Origin: CAVPTL01 sp963727235
Lineage (GTDB): Bacteria > Actinomycetota > Thermoleophilia > Gaiellales > JAICJC01
Assembly: GCA_963727235.1 (NCBI GenBank)
Contig: CAVSFZ010000023.1
Location: 1-64,000 of the forward strand
DNA length: 64,000 nucleotides
Reading direction: 5' to 3'
Part shown: positions 26,291 through 35,022 of the stretch, one piece after another
Numbering within the stretch: the first letter of the stretch is position 1
Layout: each line of letters opens with the position of its first letter
Position numbers and translations under genes: made by a program
Notes under the pieces: model-generated
What the model was told of the DNA's origin: nothing
Seen by the model: the letters and a program-made list of their open reading frames with translations, nothing else
Databases searched by the model: none

Positions 26291-27066
26291 GCGAAAGCCG
26301 TATCAACTATGACGCGCGCGGCCTGGCCGAGCCGGACGCGGCGGTACCCAACGTGTCCGAGATCGACGGCGACTCGGCCGTGTTCGATGCCGCCAACCTG
26401 ACCACGCGCCAGATCAACCTCGAGATCCGCAATCTCGTGTACGAGCGCGGGATCAAGAATGTGACCGTGCAGAACCCCGGCTCCAAGCATTCGCTTGGCG
26501 TCGGCATCCTGACCCGCTGCCAGATCACCTTCGAAGGCAGCCTCGGCTACTTCGGCTGCGGCGTCATCGACGGCCCCGAGGTGCACATCACCGGCCGCGT
26601 GGGCTGGTCGGTGTGCGAGAACATGATGTCGGGCACGGTCGTGATCGAAGGCAACGCGGGATCGCTCACCGGCGCGGCGCTGCGCGGCGGCGACCTGGTG
26701 GTGAAGGGCCGCTGCGGGGCGCGCTCGGGCATCGACCAGAAGGGCGGGCTGATCTTCACGATGGGCTCGGTCGGCTCGATGACCGGGTTCATGATGCAGC
26801 GCGGCCGGCAGATCATCTGCGGCGACGCGGGCCCCGGCCTCGGTGACTCCATGTACGACGGCACCATCTACGTCGGCGGCAAGGTCAAGGCGCTCGGGAT
26901 CGACTGCGTCCCGGGTGAGTGGACCGACGCCGACACCGAATACATCAATCGCAAGTTCTCGATCTATGACCTGGGCACGCCGCCGGAGTTCCAGAAGTTC
27001 GTGTGCGGCAAGAAGCTCTACAACTACGACAACCTCGAGCCTTCCGAGCGGAAGCTCGTCCTCTAG
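26278..27066 (+). CDS. GXGXG (glutamate synthase alpha C-terminal) subunit, MgsB-like
   Basis: A 262-residue beta-helix subunit. Repeating glycine patterns typical of the GXGXG domain are visible (GSKHSLGVGIL, GYFGCGVIDGPEVHITG, IEGNAGSLTGAALRGGD, GDAGPGLGDSMYDG). In full-length glutamate synthase this domain forms part of the scaffold next to the ammonia tunnel. It overlaps the glutaminase gene and lies eight bases from the FMN subunit gene. It should work only as part of the three-protein complex. Confidence 0.88.
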   Translation: MDAVGESRINYDARGLAEPDAAVPNVSEIDGDSAVFDAANLTTRQINLEIRNLVYERGIKNVTVQNPGSKHSLGVGILTRCQITFEGSLGYFGCGVIDGPEVHITGRVGWSVCENMMSGTVVIEGNAGSLTGAALRGGDLVVKGRCGARSGIDQKGGLIFTMGSVGSMTGFMMQRGRQIICGDAGPGLGDSMYDGTIYVGGKVKALGIDCVPGEWTDADTEYINRKFSIYDLGTPPEFQKFVCGKKLYNYDNLEPSERKLVL

Positions 27067-27074
27067 GAGGGACG

Positions 27075-28505
27075 ATGTCGACTGACAAATCCCCCGCACA
27101 GCAGAACGTGCTCGGCCATAGCCGGATCTTCACGCCCGAGGTCATCAACGACATCCACGTGAAGTCCGAGCTGGGCCGCTACCGCATGCGCGGATTCTCG
27201 ATGTTCAAGCCGATCCCACACTGGGACGAGCTGATGTTCATGCCCGGCACCCTGACCCGGTTCGTGATCGAGGGGTACCGCGAGAAGTGCGAGACCAAGA
27301 CCGTCCTGGGAGCCCGGTTCGCCAAGAAGCCGATCGAGCTGGACATTCCGGTGTACATCACCGGAATGAGCTTCGGTGCGCTCTCGCTGGAGGCCAAGAT
27401 GGCTCTCGCCCGCGGCGCGTCGATGGCCGGCACCGCGACCTGTTCCGGCGAGGGCGGCATGATCCCGCCCGAGCGCGATCACAGCACGAAATGGTATTAC
27501 CAGTGCATTCAAAGCCGGTACGGGTTCAACCCGCACCATCTGATGCTCGCCGATGCCTGTGAGTTCTTCATCGGACAGGGCTGCAAGGTCGGCCTGGGCG
27601 GCCACCTGATGGGCCAGAAGGTGACCGAGCAGGTGGCCGAGATGCGGTCACTGCCGGCGGGAATCGACCAGCGCTCACCGGCGCGGCATCCCGACTGGCT
27701 GGGCCCCGACGACCTCTCGCTGAAGATCCAGGAGGTGCGCGAGGCCACCGACTACCAGATCCCGATCCAGCTCAAGCTGGGTGCGTCACGGGTGTACGAC
27801 GATGTGCGGATGGCGGCCAAGTGCGGCCCCGACATCATCTACCTGGACGGCGCCGAGGGCGGCACCGGTGCCGGCCCTCACATCGCAACCGAGGAGACCG
27901 GGATTCCACTGATGGCGGCCATCCCCGAGGCGCGCCGAGCGCTCGAAGACGTCGGCTTGGCCGACCAGATCGATCTGGTCGTGGCCGGCGGGATCCGAAA
28001 CGGCGGCGATGTCGCCAAGGCGCTGGCGCTGGGCGCAAAGGCGATCGCCCTCGGCCACTCGGCGCTGATGGCGCTGAACTGCAACAAGGAGATCCCCGGG
28101 GTCACCGACTACGAGGGCACCGTCGGTGTGCCGGCAGGCAAGTGCTACCACTGCCACACCGGCCGCTGCCCAGTGGGCGTTGCCACCCAGGATCCCGAGC
28201 TGCGCAAGCGGCTGGTTGTGGAGGACGCCTCCGAGCGGGTCTACAACTTCCTGCACACGCTCACGCTCGAGGTGCAGATGCTGGCCCGCGCGTGTGGCAA
28301 GACCAACATCCACAGCCTCGAGCCAGAGGACCTGTGCGCCCTCACCACCGAGGCCTCGGCGATGGCCCGCGTGCCGCTGGCCGGGACGACCTACATCCCA
28401 GGTGTGACCGAGCAGGAGACGCTGTCTGAGATCAAGCGGCTGCTGGAGAAGAAGCACGAGGAAGAGGCTGTCCGCGAGGCCCATCTGGAAGCGACCGGAG
28501 ACTGA
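27075..28505 (+). CDS. FMN-binding glutamate synthase subunit, MgsC-like
   Basis: A 476-residue FMN/iron-sulfur subunit. The core ITGMSFGALSLEAKMALARG, IQLKLGASRVYDDVRMAAK, DGAEGGTGAGPH and DLVVAGGIRNGGDVAKALALGA match the glutamate synthase central domain. Cysteines C357, C360 and C365 (GKCYHCHTGRCPVG) resemble the iron-sulfur ligands. In the N-methylglutamate pathway it would reduce a 2-oxoglutarate-derived imine to make N-methylglutamate. The ATG at 27075 follows TAGGAGGG. Last of the three split glutamate synthase genes; two bases separate it from an unknown gene. Confidence 0.9.
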   Translation: MSTDKSPAQQNVLGHSRIFTPEVINDIHVKSELGRYRMRGFSMFKPIPHWDELMFMPGTLTRFVIEGYREKCETKTVLGARFAKKPIELDIPVYITGMSFGALSLEAKMALARGASMAGTATCSGEGGMIPPERDHSTKWYYQCIQSRYGFNPHHLMLADACEFFIGQGCKVGLGGHLMGQKVTEQVAEMRSLPAGIDQRSPARHPDWLGPDDLSLKIQEVREATDYQIPIQLKLGASRVYDDVRMAAKCGPDIIYLDGAEGGTGAGPHIATEETGIPLMAAIPEARRALEDVGLADQIDLVVAGGIRNGGDVAKALALGAKAIALGHSALMALNCNKEIPGVTDYEGTVGVPAGKCYHCHTGRCPVGVATQDPELRKRLVVEDASERVYNFLHTLTLEVQMLARACGKTNIHSLEPEDLCALTTEASAMARVPLAGTTYIPGVTEQETLSEIKRLLEKKHEEEAVREAHLEATGD

Positions 28506-28507
28506 TC

Positions 28508-28942
28508 ATGAGCTACATCCTTGAACCCGAGAAGCACACCTCGATCGATGCCGAGTTCATGGCCGGAAAGCGATTCCCCTACCAGGAGGACATCTCCCTG
28601 GTCGACGACATCGACTTGATGGCCGCCACGCCCGGGAAGGACATCAACTGGCTCGAGGACATCGAGCTGCTGGAGGAGGACGGCACGCCGGCCGTGTTCG
28701 ATCGCTACTCCAACTGCTTCATCAAGATCTACTTCGACATCCCCGAGGGCCGTGAGAACGAGCTCGCCCGCAAGGTGCTGATCAAGCACCTGACCTCGGG
28801 CAACTCGTATGGCATCCAGATGAAGGAGAAGCACTGCAAGTTCCCGCAGCCCGAGCTGGGGCCGTGGGTGGAGAACTCTCGCACCGTCGGCACCGACTGG
28901 AAACCACCGGTGCTCGAAGGTTGGGAAGCGCCGCTGCATTGA
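28508..28942 (+). CDS. Uncharacterised 144-residue protein in the split glutamate synthase operon
   Basis: A soluble, acidic protein with no signal peptide or membrane segment. It starts two bases after the FMN subunit stop and should be in the same transcript. Notable parts are PYQEDISLVDDIDLM and DINWLEDIELLEEDGTPAVF (two similar acidic stretches), NCFIKIYFDIPEGRENELARK, and a tail with HCKFPQPELGPW. I recognise no family. Position suggests a role with the synthase, such as a small subunit or stability factor, but the sequence does not show one. Confidence 0.75.
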   Translation: MSYILEPEKHTSIDAEFMAGKRFPYQEDISLVDDIDLMAATPGKDINWLEDIELLEEDGTPAVFDRYSNCFIKIYFDIPEGRENELARKVLIKHLTSGNSYGIQMKEKHCKFPQPELGPWVENSRTVGTDWKPPVLEGWEAPLH

Positions 28943-28949
28943 GAACGGG

Positions 28950-29492
28950 GTGACGCTCGCCGTCGTGGCAGTCATCGGGTGCTATGCACTCGGCTGCCTG
29001 ACGGCGGGCTACTACCTCGTCCGGCTAACGGCCGGCGCGGACGTGCGCACGGGCGGCACCGGTTCCACCGGGGCCCGCAACGTCGGTCGTGTGGCGGGCG
29101 TGCGCGTGGCCGCGCTGACGCTCGCGCTCGACTGTGCCAAGGGAGCGATCGCGGTGGCCGTGGCGGGCGCGCTGACCGACTCCACCGCGGTGGCTGCGGC
29201 GGCCATGGTGGCGGTGGTCGCCGGCCACGTGTATCCGGCCCAGCTCCACTTCCGCGGCGGCCGGGGCCTTGCAACCGCGCTGGGGGCGATGGCGGTGCTC
29301 GACTGGCGGGTGGCGCTGGTCGGCGTGGTGGCGGCGCTGCTGGCAACTGCCGCGACGCGCACGCCGACGGTGGGCGGATTGGTCGGGGCGGCCTCAGCCC
29401 CGGCCGGCGCCGCAGTGCTGGGCGCCGGCCGGGCTGTGATCCTGGGGACGCTGGCAACCCTCGCCATCATCCTGGCGGCTCACCGCCGGTGA
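28950..29492 (+). CDS. plsY: PlsY-family glycerol-3-phosphate acyltransferase
   Basis: A 180-residue polytopic membrane protein. Motif 1 is GGTGSTGARNVGR, and a later motif GHVYPAQLHFRGGRGLATALG matches PlsY (GHxFPV..FKGGKGVAT). The family transfers acyl groups from acyl-phosphate to glycerol-3-phosphate to start phospholipid synthesis. The third motif is less clear, so a divergent member is possible. GTG start eight bases after the unknown gene, so it may be co-transcribed with the synthase. The TGA stop uses bases 2-4 of a palindromic repeat. Confidence 0.85.
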   Translation: MTLAVVAVIGCYALGCLTAGYYLVRLTAGADVRTGGTGSTGARNVGRVAGVRVAALTLALDCAKGAIAVAVAGALTDSTAVAAAAMVAVVAGHVYPAQLHFRGGRGLATALGAMAVLDWRVALVGVVAALLATAATRTPTVGGLVGAASAPAGAAVLGAGRAVILGTLATLAIILAAHRR

Positions 29493-29519
29493 ATAACGGT
29501 GCCTGGCACCGTTATTCAC
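29489..29519. repeat. Palindromic repeat copy 3 (CGG type, 31 bp)
   Basis: A perfect 31-bp palindrome with a central T; the inner arm is shortened to AACGG/CCGTT. It supplies the plsY stop codon (TGA 29490-29492). Copy 4 starts 14 bases further on. Confidence 0.9.
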
Positions 29520-29533
29520 CCTGGCGGTGTGGA

Positions 29534-29566
29534 GTGAATAATTGGTGCCTGGCACCAATTATTCAC
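29534..29566. repeat. Palindromic repeat copy 4 (TTGG type, 33 bp)
   Basis: A perfect 33-bp palindrome with inner bases TT/AA. It supplies the minus-strand stop (TGA 29563-29565) of the convergent flavoprotein. With copy 3 it forms a tandem pair that fills the gap between convergent genes. Confidence 0.9.
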
Positions 29567-30867
29567 GACCAGGGATACGGGCTGTGGGATACCGGGTGGA
29601 GGGCGCCGGTGGTGAAGCGCTCGTAGGTGAACGGCTCGAGCACGCGGGATTCGCCGCCGGTCATGACACGGGCGACCTCGCGGCCCACGCCGATCATCTT
29701 GTAACCGTGGTTGGAGTCGGCGATCACGTACACGTTGGGCAGCATGTAGTCGAACACCGGGAAGCTGTCGACGGTGAAGCAGCCGACCCCGCCCGAGCGG
29801 ATGTTCTTGTAGGTGGGCCGCTTGCCCTCGAAGCGGGCCATGCAGTGTGACAGCGAGGCGCACCACATGTCGGCGAAATCCGACTCGACCGATGCGGTGG
29901 GATACGGGTCGACTTCGTAGTCATGGCCGACCACCACCGGCGCGGCTCCACCCTGCACGCCGTGGAGATCCTGCTTGAAGTAGTTGCCCCAGAACTCGTC
30001 GGTGACCAGCTTGCCCTCGTCGTCGTACAGAGGCGCGTCCGAATCGACATGCAGCACCGGCGGCATCGAGCCGTCCTCCAGAGACAGCAGCTTGGGGTCG
30101 ACGCCGATCTCACCCTCCTGGAGATACCAGTACGTCCACATCTCCTGGTCGCGGTGCACCTGCCCGTCGGGCGTATGCACGTCGAGCGTGTTCGGGAGGC
30201 CGAGCATCGTCCAGATGCGCTCGATCCAGGGGCCGACCCCGACCACGACCTGCTCGACCTCGATGTCGCCCTGGTCGGTGTTGACCTTGGTGACCGCCCC
30301 GCTGGAGTCGGTCTCGAATCCGGTGACGCGGACGCCCTCGATCAGGCGGGCACCGGCCTGCTTGGCCTTGGCAGCGAGACCGTGCAGCGAGGCCATGTTG
30401 TTGGCAAAGCCGCCCTTCTGCTCATGCAGGCACACGTGCACCCCTTGCGCCCGCCAGTCGGGGAACATCGCCTTCATGTGCTCGCGCACCTCGGCTTCGC
30501 CGACGATCAACTGCGACGGGTACCCGATCCGGGCCTGCCGCTGGTGCACCTCGGTGAGATCGGTGATCTGACGCTCGGCGCCGAGTGCGACGTACCCGAC
30601 GTCGTGGTAGCTGAAGGCCTGCGGATCCTGCTCCCACACCTCGACGTTTGCGGCCATCAGCTCGCTCATCGCGGGCTGGTAGTAGTTGTTGCGCACAACC
30701 CCACAGGCGATGCCCGAGGCCCCGGCGCCGACACCGGTCTTGTCGATCACCAGCACGTCCGGCTCCTCCCCGCGCGCTGTCTGTTCCTTGGCGAGATGCC
30801 AGGCCGAGGAGAGGCCGTGGATCCCGGCTCCGATGACGAGGTACTTGGCGCGCGACGGCAGGCTCAT
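29563..30867 (-). CDS. DAO-family FAD-dependent amine oxidoreductase
   Basis: A 434-residue flavoprotein of the D-amino acid/sarcosine oxidase-beta fold. The FAD motif YLVIGAGIHGLSSAWHLA lies near the start, followed by VIDKTGVGAGASGIACGVVRNNYYQP. The carboxy end IADSNHGYKMIGVGREVARVM closes the FAD site. It lacks the RHD covalent-flavin motif seen in the soxB-like gene of this window, so it is a different type. Substrate probably an N-methyl or secondary amine. ATG at 30865-30867 was chosen after GAAAGG; a GTG two codons upstream is possible. An IclR regulator lies just upstream on the same strand. The stop lies in a palindromic repeat. Confidence 0.87.
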   Translation of the reverse strand: MSLPSRAKYLVIGAGIHGLSSAWHLAKEQTARGEEPDVLVIDKTGVGAGASGIACGVVRNNYYQPAMSELMAANVEVWEQDPQAFSYHDVGYVALGAERQITDLTEVHQRQARIGYPSQLIVGEAEVREHMKAMFPDWRAQGVHVCLHEQKGGFANNMASLHGLAAKAKQAGARLIEGVRVTGFETDSSGAVTKVNTDQGDIEVEQVVVGVGPWIERIWTMLGLPNTLDVHTPDGQVHRDQEMWTYWYLQEGEIGVDPKLLSLEDGSMPPVLHVDSDAPLYDDEGKLVTDEFWGNYFKQDLHGVQGGAAPVVVGHDYEVDPYPTASVESDFADMWCASLSHCMARFEGKRPTYKNIRSGGVGCFTVDSFPVFDYMLPNVYVIADSNHGYKMIGVGREVARVMTGGESRVLEPFTYERFTTGALHPVSHSPYPWS

Positions 30868-30948
30868 GAACACCCTTTCCAGTAGATTGCCACTACGGCA
30901 AAGCCATTTCCATTTCTGCTGTCATCGTAGTTCGCCCTGCCCCAGGCG

Positions 30949-31722
30949 TCAAACGCCACCCGGGTGTCCGAGCGCACGCGACATGTCGGAAGCGTGGGCC
31001 AGCAATGCGGGGAGCGCGGCCGCCTGAGCCGCCTGGTCGAAGCGGCCGGCCGGACCCTGCAGTCCCAGCACCGCCGCCAGCTCGCCGGACGCCCCGAACA
31101 CCGGGGCGGCGATTGCGTTCAGGTCCGGCTCCCGCTCACCCTCGGCGCGTGCCCAGCCCTGCGACCGCACCCCGGCGAGCTCACGCTCGAGCACCGCCGG
31201 GTCGATCACGGTGCGATCGGTGTAGCGTTCGAGCACCCCGGCCGGCTGCGCGGGCGACCCGAAGGCCAGCCCCACCTTGCCGGTGGCCGTGGCATGCGCA
31301 ATGCTCGGTCGGCCCACCCTTGCCACACTGGCGACCGACGCCCGGCTGGGCACGAAGTCGACCGTGACCGCATCCCGCTCGCCCGGAATGGAGAGCGTCA
31401 CCGTCTCGCCGGTTTCCTCGCCCAGCTCCACCAAATGGCGTCGCGCGATCCCGCGCAGATCGAGCCCGGCCAGCACGTGATTGGAGAGCTCCAGCAGATG
31501 GGTGCCGAGCCGGTAGCGACCGGTCTCGGGCAGATGCTCCACGTAGCCGGCGTCGACCAGCGTCGAAAGCGTGCGCGAGACGGTGGAGGCATTGATTCCG
31601 GTGATCCGCACCAGATCGGTGTTGCGGACGTCACCGGGCACCTGCATGAAGGCGTCCAGGACGCGCAACGCGCGCTCGACTGCCGCAAGGCGGCGTTCTG
31701 CAGGTCGACCGGTGGGCGGCAT
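30949..31722 (-). CDS. IclR-family transcriptional regulator
   Basis: A 257-residue IclR regulator. The winged helix-turn-helix covers the first 75 residues (AVERALRVLDAFMQVPGDVRN, then GINASTVSRTLSTLVDAGYV), and the effector domain follows (HATATGKVGLAFGSP, GWARAEGEREPDLNAIAAPV). MPPTGRP at 31722 is the likely start. It lies upstream of the DAO-type flavoprotein on the same strand and 20 bases from a divergent flavin reductase, and may control both. The ligand is unknown. Confidence 0.92.
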   Translation of the reverse strand: MPPTGRPAERRLAAVERALRVLDAFMQVPGDVRNTDLVRITGINASTVSRTLSTLVDAGYVEHLPETGRYRLGTHLLELSNHVLAGLDLRGIARRHLVELGEETGETVTLSIPGERDAVTVDFVPSRASVASVARVGRPSIAHATATGKVGLAFGSPAQPAGVLERYTDRTVIDPAVLERELAGVRSQGWARAEGEREPDLNAIAAPVFGASGELAAVLGLQGPAGRFDQAAQAAALPALLAHASDMSRALGHPGGV

Positions 31723-31742
31723 CAGCCTATTATGGACGGGAG

Positions 31743-32276
31743 ATGGCAACCCACAGCGATCCAACCCGGCGCGTCGACTTCCGTGATGTCGTCGGCGCGT
31801 TCGCCACCGGGGTGACCGTGGTCACCTCCCGCTACGGGGATTCGCGGGCCGGCATGACGCTCAACTCGTTCACGTCGGTATCGCTCGATCCGCTGCTGGT
31901 GTTGGTGTCTCTGGCCCACGGAACCCGCACGCTGGAAAAGATCCGCCAGAGCGAGCGCTACGCCGTCAACGTGCTGCACCGCCGCCAACGCGACGTGGCA
32001 CTGGCGTTCGCGAAGCCAGGAGCGGCGTTTCCCGATGGGCACACCGTGCTCGACCCCACCGGCTTCGTGGTCGTGCGCCACTCTCTGGCGATCCTCCGAT
32101 GCGAGGTTTCACACGTCTTCACAGCCGGGGATCACGACCTGGTGGTGGGTGAAGTGTTCGACTTCGAAGGGTCGGGCGGGGAGCCGCTGATCTTCCACCG
32201 GGGAGCGTTCGGAGGGCTGGACGAAGACGCGCTGGTGCCCCGGGGTCGCGTGATCGGCATCGCGGGCGGCTGGTAG
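31743..32276 (+). CDS. Flavin reductase-like, FMN-binding protein
   Basis: A 177-residue split-barrel flavin reductase of the HpaC/DIM6 type. Motifs are FATGVTVVTSRYGD, GMTLNSFTSVSLDPLLVLVSLA and YAVNVLHRRQRDVALAFA, with a carboxy part PLIFHRGAFGGL. Such proteins supply reduced FMN or FAD to a monooxygenase or act on flavin themselves. It is divergent from the IclR regulator. No partner monooxygenase is adjacent. Confidence 0.9.
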   Translation: MATHSDPTRRVDFRDVVGAFATGVTVVTSRYGDSRAGMTLNSFTSVSLDPLLVLVSLAHGTRTLEKIRQSERYAVNVLHRRQRDVALAFAKPGAAFPDGHTVLDPTGFVVVRHSLAILRCEVSHVFTAGDHDLVVGEVFDFEGSGGEPLIFHRGAFGGLDEDALVPRGRVIGIAGGW

Positions 32277-32289
32277 CCCCCGTTCCGGG

Positions 32290-32305
32290 CGCCTGAAAAC
32301 AGGCG
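32290..32305 (+). terminator. Small hairpin after the flavin reductase
   Basis: CGCCTG (32290-32295) and CAGGCG (32300-32305) pair around AAAA, 13 bases past the stop. A short, moderately stable terminator candidate. Confidence 0.4.
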
Positions 32306-32368
32306 TCAACGCTCAAGATCACGCTCGAAACAGTCGATGCAATCCCGTCTGCATAGACGCCTCCTCCC

Positions 32369-34393
32369 GTGCGTTCGATCCCCCGCCCCCACTTCCGTTT
32401 CGGCCTGCTCGGTACCTTCGCGCTGATCAGCGCGGTACCGGTGCTGCTGCTGGGCCTGGTGCTCGCCAATGTGCTGGGCAACCAGATCCGCGACCGCAGC
32501 ATCAACTCGACCGTCCAAGGCATCGAGTTTGCCACCCAGGTCGGGATCGGCCCGGCGGTTGCCAAAGGCCAGCTCAAGGACAGTCCGCTCGGCAGAAAGA
32601 CCATGAAGAAGGTGGACGCCGCAGTGAAGTTCAAGGGCTCACCGTTTGCCCGGGTGAACATCTGGTCACCGGACCAGACCCTGGTGTACTCCAGCGACCA
32701 CAAGCTGATCGGGACGAACATCGAGCCCTCTGACGAGCTGGTTGAGACGCTCGAGCGAAGCGAGCCGACCACCGAGATCGTGCACGCCTCCCAGCCGCTC
32801 AAGACCGAGGCTGACAACCGTGACATCCTCAAGACCCACGGCGACCTGCTCGAGGTGTACGTCCCCTTCAAAGCAGAAGCGCGACACCAGCCACGAGGAG
32901 CGTTCGAGGTCTATCTCCCCTACACCCCCATCGCACACACGATCCGGGCGGACACCAACCGCCTGTACCTGATCCTGATCGTGGGCCTGTCGCTGCTGTA
33001 TGCGATCGTTTTCCGGGTGGTCGCGCGGGCGTCGCGCAAGCTGCGGACGCACGGCAAGGAGATGAGCGCGCACCTGGAGCGCACCAAATACGAGTCCGAG
33101 CATGACCCGCTCACCCACCTGCCCAACCGCACCCTGTTTCGCAGCCGCGCGGTGGACGCGATCGTGGCCGCCCGCCGCACCGGCGAGCAGGCCGCCCTGC
33201 TGCTGATCGACCTCGATCGGTTCAAGGAGATCAACGACACGCTCGGCCACCACTCCGGCGACCTGCTGCTCCAGGCGATCGGACCGCGGCTGGAGAAGAT
33301 CCTGCACCCGTCCGATCTGCTCGCCCGTTTCGGAGGCGACGAGTTCGGAATCCTGCTGCCCCAGATCCCTGACGCCGAGACGGCGCTGGTGGTGGCCCGC
33401 AGCGCGCACAAGATGCTGGAGCAGCCGTTCGCCATCCAGGGCCTGACGCTGGACGTGGAAGCCTCGATCGGGATTGCGCTGTTCCCCGACCACGCCCAGG
33501 ACTTCGAGGAGCTGATGCAGCACGCCGACGTGGCCATGTATCTGGCCAAGGGCAAACGCACCGGCTACGAGGTGTACCAGGCCAGTGACGACGACGCCGA
33601 CGCCGGACGGCTGAAGCTCGCCGGTGACCTGCGCGACGCGGTCGACCGCCACGAGCTGGTGCTGCACTACCAGCCGAAGGTCAACCTGCGTTCAGGGCGC
33701 GTGATCGGAGCCGAGGCGTTGATGCGCTGGCATCACCCCGGCCAGGGGCTGCTGATGCCCGACCGGTTCATCCCCTTGGCGGAACGCAGCGGACTGATCC
33801 GATCGCTGACGGTGTTCGCGATCGAGACGGCGGTGCGGGAGTGCCGTCGCTGGATCGACGCCGGCGCAGCCCTGACCGTCTCGGTCAACCTCTCCACCCG
33901 CGACCTGATCGACATCCAGCTGCCCGAGGACGTCGACAAGCTGCTGAAGCAGTGGCGGGTACCGGCCGGCAGCCTGGAGCTCGAGATCACCGAGAGCGTG
34001 CTGATGGCGGATCCCACCCGTGCCCGCGAGGTGGTGTCGCGGCTGGGCGCGCTGGGCGTGAAGGTCTCGATCGACGACTTCGGGTCGGGCTACTCGTCGC
34101 TGGGGTACCTCAACCGGCTGGCCGTGAACGACCTCAAGATCGACAAGTCGTTCGTGCTCAACATGATCGAGGACGCCGGCGACGCGGTGATCGTGCAGTC
34201 GACGATCGATCTCGCCCACAACCTCGGGCTGGAGGTTGTGGCAGAGGGCGTCGAGACCCAGCAGGCCTATGACCGTCTGCGATCGATGGGCTGTGACACC
34301 GCCCAGGGCTACTTCATCAGCCGCCCGATGCCGGGCGCAGAGCTGGTCGACTGGGTCGGCGCCCACGGCAACAGCCGCCTCCGCGCCGCCTAG
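32369..34393 (+). CDS. Membrane-bound GGDEF-EAL cyclic-di-GMP enzyme
   Basis: A 674-residue protein with an amino-terminal transmembrane helix, an extracytoplasmic sensor region (about 35-190), a second helix (near 200-220), a GGDEF domain and an EAL domain. GGDEF is intact (RFGGDEFGILL, near residues 322-326) and no RxxD inhibitory site is evident just before it. EAL is intact (GAEALMRW, E about residue 449) with LEITES, DDFGSGYSSLGYL, LKIDKSF and EGVET. It could therefore both make and break c-di-GMP, with the direction set by the sensor. It starts with GTG. A palindromic repeat follows the stop. Confidence 0.92.
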   Translation: MRSIPRPHFRFGLLGTFALISAVPVLLLGLVLANVLGNQIRDRSINSTVQGIEFATQVGIGPAVAKGQLKDSPLGRKTMKKVDAAVKFKGSPFARVNIWSPDQTLVYSSDHKLIGTNIEPSDELVETLERSEPTTEIVHASQPLKTEADNRDILKTHGDLLEVYVPFKAEARHQPRGAFEVYLPYTPIAHTIRADTNRLYLILIVGLSLLYAIVFRVVARASRKLRTHGKEMSAHLERTKYESEHDPLTHLPNRTLFRSRAVDAIVAARRTGEQAALLLIDLDRFKEINDTLGHHSGDLLLQAIGPRLEKILHPSDLLARFGGDEFGILLPQIPDAETALVVARSAHKMLEQPFAIQGLTLDVEASIGIALFPDHAQDFEELMQHADVAMYLAKGKRTGYEVYQASDDDADAGRLKLAGDLRDAVDRHELVLHYQPKVNLRSGRVIGAEALMRWHHPGQGLLMPDRFIPLAERSGLIRSLTVFAIETAVRECRRWIDAGAALTVSVNLSTRDLIDIQLPEDVDKLLKQWRVPAGSLELEITESVLMADPTRAREVVSRLGALGVKVSIDDFGSGYSSLGYLNRLAVNDLKIDKSFVLNMIEDAGDAVIVQSTIDLAHNLGLEVVAEGVETQQAYDRLRSMGCDTAQGYFISRPMPGAELVDWVGAHGNSRLRAA

Positions 34394-34397
34394 CTCG

Positions 34398-34430
34398 ATG
34401 AATAATTGGTGCCTGGCACCAATTATTCAT
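34398..34430. repeat. Palindromic repeat copy 5 (TTGG type, 33 bp, A/T outer pair)
   Basis: A perfect 33-bp palindrome with inner bases TT/AA. The outermost pair is A/T in place of the usual G/C, again a matched change on both arms. It separates the convergent GGDEF-EAL and Usp-like genes. Confidence 0.9.
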
Positions 34431-34440
34431 GCTGCTCAGG

Positions 34441-34923
34441 TCACGGTCCCTCTCCCGCGACCCAGAGGAGACAGGGGGCGCGCTTGCGGACGCGCCGGGA
34501 GATGCGTGCGAACAGGCGTGGTCGGAACCTCGACCGGTCGGGGCCGAGCACCAGCAGGCCCGCCTGATACTCACCTGCCAGGTCGAGCACGGCATCGACC
34601 GGCTTGGCCGAAGGTACACGCAGGTGCTCCACCTCGAGCCCGAGACCTGCCATCTGCGCCACCAGCTCCCGGATCCGCGCACGATCCTCGTCCAGCTCCA
34701 GCTCGGCGTAGCGCATGGTCAGCGCCTGCGGCCACCACGGCCGCTCCACCGCGTCGACCACGATCAACCGGGCGTTGGTCTCCAGCGCCGCTTGGGCCGC
34801 CACCCGCACCGCCTCGGGATCGAACGGCACCGCCAGCGTGGCCAGGATCACCACGCTGCTTCGTGAGTGGCTCCCCCGTTCCTCGACCGGCGGTTCGACG
34901 GTGGTCGAATCGCGAACGTTCAC
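34441..34923 (-). CDS. Universal stress protein-like (UspA-fold) protein A
   Basis: About 160 residues. It shares most of its body with the plus-strand gene at 37066: VVILATLAVPFDPEAVRVAAQAALETNARLIVVDAVE, AELELDEDRARIRELVAQM and the end RKRAPCLLWVAGEGP. The Rossmann-like layout with LLVLGPDRSR suggests a UspA fold, with a shortened ATP-binding glycine motif. GTG at 34923 was chosen as the last good start before the conserved part. It lies downstream of the permease, separated by a strong hairpin. Confidence 0.8.
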   Translation of the reverse strand: MNVRDSTTVEPPVEERGSHSRSSVVILATLAVPFDPEAVRVAAQAALETNARLIVVDAVERPWWPQALTMRYAELELDEDRARIRELVAQMAGLGLEVEHLRVPSAKPVDAVLDLAGEYQAGLLVLGPDRSRFRPRLFARISRRVRKRAPCLLWVAGEGP

Positions 34924-34980
34924 GCCGCCTATCTTCGCGGATGGGCGGCCGCACGGCAAGGAGCTCGCCGACAGAACCAC

Positions 34981-35008
34981 AGGGGGCGGGCCGCTTGGCC
35001 CGCCCCCT
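34981..35008 (-). terminator. Strong hairpin after the permease
   Basis: AGGGGGCGGGCC (34981-34992) and GGCCCGCCCCCT (34997-35008) are perfect 12-base arms around GCTT, 14 bases past the permease stop. Very stable; no U-tract. Confidence 0.75.
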
Positions 35009-35022
35009 CACGACTCCTCAGT

